NCBI RefSeq assembly: GCF_047511655.1
Contig: NC_133398.1
Coordinates: 54,317,638-54,381,637 of the forward strand
Direction: 5' to 3'
Source: Castor canadensis
Lineage: Eukaryota; Chordata; Mammalia; Rodentia; Castoridae
Length of the DNA stretch: 64,000 nt
Under the pieces are notes generated by a model. That model was not told the DNA's origin. It was given only the letters and a program-made list of their open reading frames with translations, and searched no databases. Numbering within the stretch: position 1 is the stretch's first letter; the number at the start of each line of letters is the position of its first letter. Positions 59,185 to 64,000 of the stretch are shown here, one piece after another. The position numbers and the translations under genes are program-made.

Positions 59185-60387
59185 TTACTCTCTACTGTCT
59201 TGCTTTTTCTTTTCCTGTAGTTTGGTGCCGCCTGTCTTTTCATGGTTAAGTTGAGTGTCACTTTCTGTGTGCAGAATCCCTTGCAGAATCTTTTGTAATG
59301 GTGGCTTTGTGGTCACATATTGTTTTAGTTTCTGCTTATCATGGAAGACTTTTATTGCTCCATCTATTTTGAATGGTAGTTTTGCTGGGTAGAGTATCCT
59401 GGGGTTGAAGTTATTTTCATTCAGTGCCCGGAAGATCTCACCCCACGCTCTTCTTGCTTTTAATGTTTCTGTTGAGAAGTCTGCTGTGATTTTGATGGGT
59501 TTATCTTTGTATGTTACTGGTTTTTTCTCTCTTACAGCCTTCAATATTCTTTCCTTAGTTTCTGAACTTGTTGTTTTAATGATGATATGTCGTAGAGTAG
59601 TTCTATTTTGATCTGGTCTGTTTGGTGTCCTGGAGGCCTCTTGCATCTGTATGGGAATATCTTTCTCTAGATTTGGGAAATTTTCCGTTATTATTTTGTT
59701 GAATATATTATGCATTCCCTTCGCTTCCACCTCTTCTCCTTCTTCGATGCCCATGATTCTCATGTTTGGTCTTTTGATGGAGTCAGTGAGTTCTTGCATT
59801 TTCTTTTCACAGGTCTTGAGTTGTTTAATTAATAGTTCTTCAGTTTTTCCTTTAATTACCATTTCATCTTCAAGTTCTGAGATTCTGTCTTCTGTTTGTT
59901 CTATTCTGCTGGATTGGCCTTCCGTTTTGTTTTGCAGTTCTGTTTCATTCTTTTTTCTGAGGTTTTCCCTATCCTGGCAGTTTTCCTCTTTATTGTTGTC
60001 TATTTTTGTCCTGAGTTCATTTATCCATTTATTCATTGTGTTCTCTGTTTCACTTTGGTGTTTATATAGTGCTTCTATGGTTTCCTTTATTTCTTCTTTT
60101 GCTTTTTCAAATTCTCTATTTTTGTTGTCTTGGAATTTCTTGAGTGTCTCCTGTACATTTTGGTTGACCCTATCCAGTATCATCTCTATAAAATTCTCAT
60201 TGAGTACTTGTAGTATGTCTTCTTTTAAATTATTCTTGTGGGCTTCATTGGGTCCTTTGGCATAGTTTATCTTCATTTTGTTGGAGTCTGGATCTGAGTT
60301 TCTGTTCTCTTCATTCCCCTCTGGTTCCTGTACTAATTTTTTGCTGTGGGGAAACTGGTTTCCCTGTTTTTTCTGTCTTCCTGTCAT
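59185..60387 (-). CDS. L1 ORF1 protein (RNA-binding chaperone), open
   Basis: This is a 400-codon frame with a real ATG (60385-60387). ORF1p is a trimeric RNA-binding protein that packages L1 RNA in the cytoplasm. Visible parts, in order: a basic, disordered N-terminus (about 1-60); a long heptad coiled coil rich in E/K/Q (about 60-215, for example RISELEDEM); an RRM-like domain (about 215-320, RPNMRIMGIEEGEE); and a C-terminal domain with the conserved basic motif TLKARRAWGEIF (about 320-385). The length is slightly greater than the 338-370 residues of human and mouse ORF1p. The frame appears intact. Whether it is expressed cannot be judged from sequence. Confidence 0.9.
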   Translation of the reverse strand: MTGRQKKQGNQFPHSKKLVQEPEGNEENRNSDPDSNKMKINYAKGPNEAHKNNLKEDILQVLNENFIEMILDRVNQNVQETLKKFQDNKNREFEKAKEEIKETIEALYKHQSETENTMNKWINELRTKIDNNKEENCQDRENLRKKNETELQNKTEGQSSRIEQTEDRISELEDEMVIKGKTEELLIKQLKTCEKKMQELTDSIKRPNMRIMGIEEGEEVEAKGMHNIFNKIITENFPNLEKDIPIQMQEASRTPNRPDQNRTTLRHIIIKTTSSETKERILKAVREKKPVTYKDKPIKITADFSTETLKARRAWGEIFRALNENNFNPRILYPAKLPFKIDGAIKVFHDKQKLKQYVTTKPPLQKILQGILHTESDTQLNHEKTGGTKLQEKKKQDSRE

Positions 60388-60889
60388 TGTCTTTGGTGTT
60401 GTTACTGTCCCTGTACTGTGTGCAATTAAGTATTTTCTAGCTTGTAATAATAACAGTGGTAATATTTAGAATGGAAGGGTGAGCTGAGATGGAAAGCAAG
60501 AAGTTAAAGAAAAGGGGAAAACAAATATACAGACAAGAGGGAGAAAGCAGAACAAGATATTAGACAAGAGAGTTTCAAAGGTATAAACAGGGAGTGTTAG
60601 TGTACTAATCGACAGTAAACTGAACAGACATTAGAGAGACAGAGAGAGAATTGAAAATCAAAGATAAAAAAAGTAAATGAAAGAAATATCTATATATAAA
60701 AATGAATTAAAATAAAATGGAAAATAGAAAATTAAAAAAAAAAAACCCAAAAAACTTCCAAGTTTATATGCAATGCAGTTTCAGTCTTAATAATTTGGGT
60801 GTCCATCTCAATCTCCAGTCCTGGAGTTGGTGCCTCAGATGTTGTTCTGTAGTTGTCTCATCAAAGGGGATGCATAAAGTAGAACAAAA

Positions 60890-60891
<2 letters not shown>

Positions 60892-60930
<39 letters not shown>
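60892..60930. repeat. (CA)n microsatellite in L1 5' UTR
   Basis: A pure dinucleotide tract of about 19 units. Confidence 0.95.
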
Positions 60931-60934
<4 letters not shown>

Positions 60935-61959
60935 CCCCACCAAGTGTCCCAAGTTCAAATGCAATACAGTTTCAGTAAGTTTTTCAGCTTGCAGGTGTAA
61001 TTCAGTTGTTCTCTCATCAAAGGTAAGGAGAAAAAGAAAAAAAAAGAGTCTGGAGTCCGTTCTGAGAACTGTGGCTTGCCTGCCTGCTGCTCTCAGCCTG
61101 CTGTAGCTGGCGGCGTGATTTATGCAGATCTCTGGGGTGAACTTAGCACTCACCTGGTCCCCAGGCTTTGTTCAGAGTTCTCCTGTGCAGGAGCCTCTGC
61201 TACAAGCTTTCCCCTTTCCAAGCACTGGGAAAGGTGACACTGCCCCCATGTTGTCAGGCCTGCGTGTTTATTTACAGTTCATGTGGGAGGTGGGTCTTCC
61301 CCCTTCTCCTGTGCAGTTTTCTTCTCACTGCCACTTTCAGAAGCTTTCCTGCTCCTGCTTACTGGGCGGTGCTGCTGCTCCTGCCGGCCGCCATGTTTAT
61401 TTACAGTTCACGTGGGAAGTGGATCTTCCCTCCTCTCCTGTGGAGTTTTTCTCCGTCCGCCACTCTTACCAGCTTCCCCGCTCCTGGTTGCTGGGCGCGC
61501 GCCCCGTTCCTGCCAGAGCCTCTCTGGCCCGCCCTGCTTGTTTATTTACAGTCCTGGGAAGGGTTCCCTTCCCCCAATCTTCAGCGTTCAGGGCGCCCCA
61601 CCCTCTTTCCAGCGTGTCTTAACTGTTCTTATTGCTTATTACTCAGTTTCTCTTTTTTTCCCTGGGTGGAGGTCAGTCTGTCCAGGGGGCTATGCTGCTT
61701 TGGCTCAGGCTTGTCTGTGGGAGAACCACGGTACCACAAAGCTCTCCTGGTCCGCGTCTTCCCAGTGGGTGCCGGCCACTGGCCGCCCGGGGGCCCTCCT
61801 CGTTTCTCCATTTAACGTGAAGTGGAGATTCTCTGCGCCGGCTGGAGGTGTGGAGGGGTCAAAGTTATGCCTTTTCTCAGTGATTATGCAAAGTGTGTCT
61901 CCAGCGTCTCTCCAAGATTTCACTATAGGAGGCTCGCTTTCTGCTTCCTACCTCTAGCT

Positions 61960-61969
61960 GCCATCTTGG
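61960..61969 (-). promoter_or_regulatory. YY1-type site at L1 5' end
   Basis: CCAAGATGGC in the L1 sense direction, starting 9 nt from the 5' boundary. In human L1 a YY1 site at this position directs accurate initiation (known for that family). Here the role is inferred. Confidence 0.7.
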
Positions 61970-61992
61970 AATCCCTCTGTGTTTAACATTTT

Positions 61993-64000
61993 AGCTCTTT
62001 GTATATACTGGATATTAATTCCTTGTCAGATGAATAGTTGGAAAAAATTTTCTCCCATTCTGTAAGCTCTTTTGTCACTATAGTAATTGTTTCCTTTGCT
62101 GTGCAGAAGTTTTTTAGGTTGATGCAATTTCATTTGTCAATTATTATTTCCTGAGCTATTGGAATCCTATTCAGAAAGTTGTCTTTACCTATATCTTGTA
62201 GCATTTTTACTATGTTTTCTTCTGGCAGTTTCAAAGTTTCAGGTCTTACATTAAGGTTTTTGACTCATTTTGAATTGATTAAGAGATAAGATTCCAATGC
62301 CAGTCTTCTATATGTGGATATACTATATAACCACATTTGAGTAAATCAAATTTACTCAAAATACCATTTGAAAAAAAGAGACTGTCTTTACTCCAATATA
62401 TATTTTGGGTACCTTTGTTGAGAATCATAGCTATAGCTAGAGCTGTGTGAGTTTATTTCTCAGTCTTCTATTCTATTGGTCTACATGTCTGTTTTATGTC
62501 AATACCATACTGTTTTTGTTACTATGGTTCTATATGATAATTTGGAGCCAGGTATTGTGATACCTCCAGCTTTACTCTTTTTACTCAGGTTCTTTGGCTA
62601 TTTGGGGTCATTTGTGCTTCCATGATTTTTAGTCTTTTTTTTCCCTAGTTCTTTGAAGAATGCCATTGGGATTTTGATGGGGAGTGCATTAGATCTGTAG
62701 ATTGCTTTTGGTAGTATGGCCATTTTTACAATGTTGATTCTGCTGATCAATAACATGGGAGAGTCTTTACACCTTCCAGTGTCTTCTTCATTTGATTTCC
62801 AGTGTAGAGGTTTTTTACCTAAAAGAGGTTAGATCTACTCTTAATGTTGTTTCTTTTCAAGGCTATTGTGAATAAGATCATTTTCCTGATTTTTTTCAGT
62901 ATGTTTGTTATTGATGTATATAAAAGGCTACTAATTTTTATATGTTGATTTTTTTATCCCGCTACTTTGCTGAATATGCTTATCAGATCTAGGAGTTTTC
63001 TGGTGGAGACTTTAAAAGCACAGGATTAAGTCATCTGCAAATAGGGATAATTTGTCTTTGTCCTCTCAAATTTGTATCCATTTTATTTCTTTCTCTTGCC
63101 TTACTACTTTGCTAAGAATTCAAGTACTATATTGGAACCTTTGTCTCTTTCCTGGTTTTAGAGGAAATGATTTCAGTCTTTTTCCCATTCATTATAATGC
63201 TGGTCATAGGTTTTCTGTACAGCCTGCATTATCTTGAGGTTTGATTCTTTTATTCCCAGTTTTTTTTTTTTAATTTGGTCAAACACCTTTTCTGCCTCTA
63301 CAGACAAAATCATGTGATCATTATTCCTCATTCTAATTATGTGCTGTGCTACACTTATTAATTTGCATATGTTGAGCCATTCTTGTATCTCTAGAATGAA
63401 ACCAACTTAATCATTGTGTCCAATATTTTAATATGTTATTGAACTCAATCTGCAAGTACTTCATTGAGGATTTCTGCATCTATGCTCATTAAGGAAACCA
63501 GACTATACTTTTCTTTATTTTGCTGTACACTTAATCCAGTTTTGGTACCCAAGGTAATATTGACTTTGTAGAATCAGTTTGGACATGTTCCTTTCCTTTC
63601 TAGTTTATGGAATAATTTGAGGAGCACTATATTAGTTCTTCTTTAAAGGACTAATAGAATTCATCAGTGAATCTGTCTGGTCTAAGGGTTTTCTTTGTTA
63701 GGGTACTCTATGTTATTGCTTCAGTATCATTGCTCATTATTGAGATTTTAGTTTTTTATATCTTCTTGGTTCAATTTTGATATGTCTTATGTGCCTAGAA
63801 ATTTATCCATGTCTTCTAGATTTTCTAAAATATTGGTATATAATTTTTCAAAATATTTTTTCCCCAAATTGGTTCATCCCCTCTAAGTTTCTCCTTTATA
63901 CTTTAGTCCCCTTCTTATGGTGATTTCGATAGGTTTAAAAATTCTATATTCATTCTTGTACAGAAAGTACGTCGACCATATAATGTCACAGTGAAACTCC
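61993..64000 (-). mobile_element. Older L1, ORF2 part (right of the nested L1), continues past the window
   Basis: The plus strand resumes exactly where 54782 left off ('agctctttgtatatactgga', 'ccttgtcagatgaatagttg'). It proceeds backward through ORF2: 'ttgatgcaatttcatttgtc', 'aataccatactgtttttgtt', 'gtgatacctccagctttac', 'gattgcttttggtagtatgg', 'catatgttgagccattcttg'. Indels and stops are abundant and no long frame remains. Confidence 0.9.

Larger units (their letters stand above)
54783..61977 (-). mobile_element. Near-complete L1 retrotransposon (7.2 kb)
   Basis: The insertion is flanked by exact 15-bp target-site duplications TGTGTTTAACATTTT at 54768-54782 and 61978-61992. On the minus strand it runs 5' UTR (61977-60388), ORF1 (60387-59185), a 50-nt spacer, ORF2 (59134-55307), then a 3' UTR with a C-rich (plus) tract and poly-A. 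The 5' end carries the CAAGATGGC core expected of a complete L1. ORF1 is open. ORF2 stays in a single frame throughout and has three premature stops. A 23-nt foreign piece with a second A-run sits beyond the first poly-A. It interrupts an older L1 in the same orientation. It is the youngest large element in the window. Confidence 0.95.
60388..61977 (-). promoter_or_regulatory. L1 5' UTR / internal promoter
   Basis: About 1.6 kb upstream of ORF1. The distal 0.9 kb (61080-61977) is GC-richer than the rest of the element, as expected for an L1 internal promoter. CCAAGATGGC on the minus strand (61960-61969) lies within 20 nt of the element's 5' end, where human L1 has its YY1 site. The proximal part is A-rich and holds a (CA)n tract at 60892-60930. 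Overlapping antisense frames on the plus strand (61122-61957) are unassigned. Confidence 0.8.

Noticed and set aside
57024..60265. Several plus-strand frames (up to 204 codons) in the full-length L1
   Set aside because: They are antisense shadows of ORF1 and ORF2, rich in Ser, Phe and Leu because the sense codons are A-rich.

Overview
The window is mammalian nuclear DNA, most likely from a rodent. It is AT-rich, full of LINE-1, B1/ID-type SINEs, MaLR LTRs, MIR and MER5, and has no prokaryotic gene organisation. The composite B1+ID-like SINEs and the L1 3' ends look like those I associate with beaver (Castor). That species call is from memory and was not checked.

The clearest gene anchor is a CpG island at about 22.73-23.88 kb. 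On the minus strand it holds the first coding exon of SH3GL2 (endophilin-A1): 15 codons from an ATG in good context to a consensus CAG|GTAAGG donor. Everything to the left (1-23308) is therefore the start of SH3GL2 intron 1. Everything to the right is upstream flank. The putative promoter contains a perfect CRE (TGACGTCA) next to a GC box.

The flank at 23.9-49 kb is mostly unique AT-rich DNA with old repeats. These include a broken L1 carrying a nested younger L1 tail (40.3-43.1 kb) and a local inverted duplication of old L1 sequence (34.8-35.6 kb). At 49767-50139 (minus) there is a 373-nt open segment exactly bounded by consensus splice sites. It is probably an internal exon of a gene I cannot name. 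A weaker candidate exon lies 0.8 kb further downstream in the transcript sense.

At 50.6-53.0 kb (minus) lies a processed copy of PNMA1, a domesticated Gag-like gene. It has a poly(A) tail and poly(A) signal, a changed start codon and one frameshift. From 53.8 kb to the end there is an old minus-strand L1. A near-complete 7.2-kb younger L1 (54783-61977) has inserted into it, with 15-bp target-site duplications, a complete 5' end, an open ORF1, and an ORF2 closed only by three in-frame stops. No RNA genes, CRISPR arrays or bacterial-type systems were seen. The items most worth a second look are the unnamed exon, the composite 3' tail of the full-length L1, the inverted duplication, and a 38-nt L1-tail insertion inside another L1.
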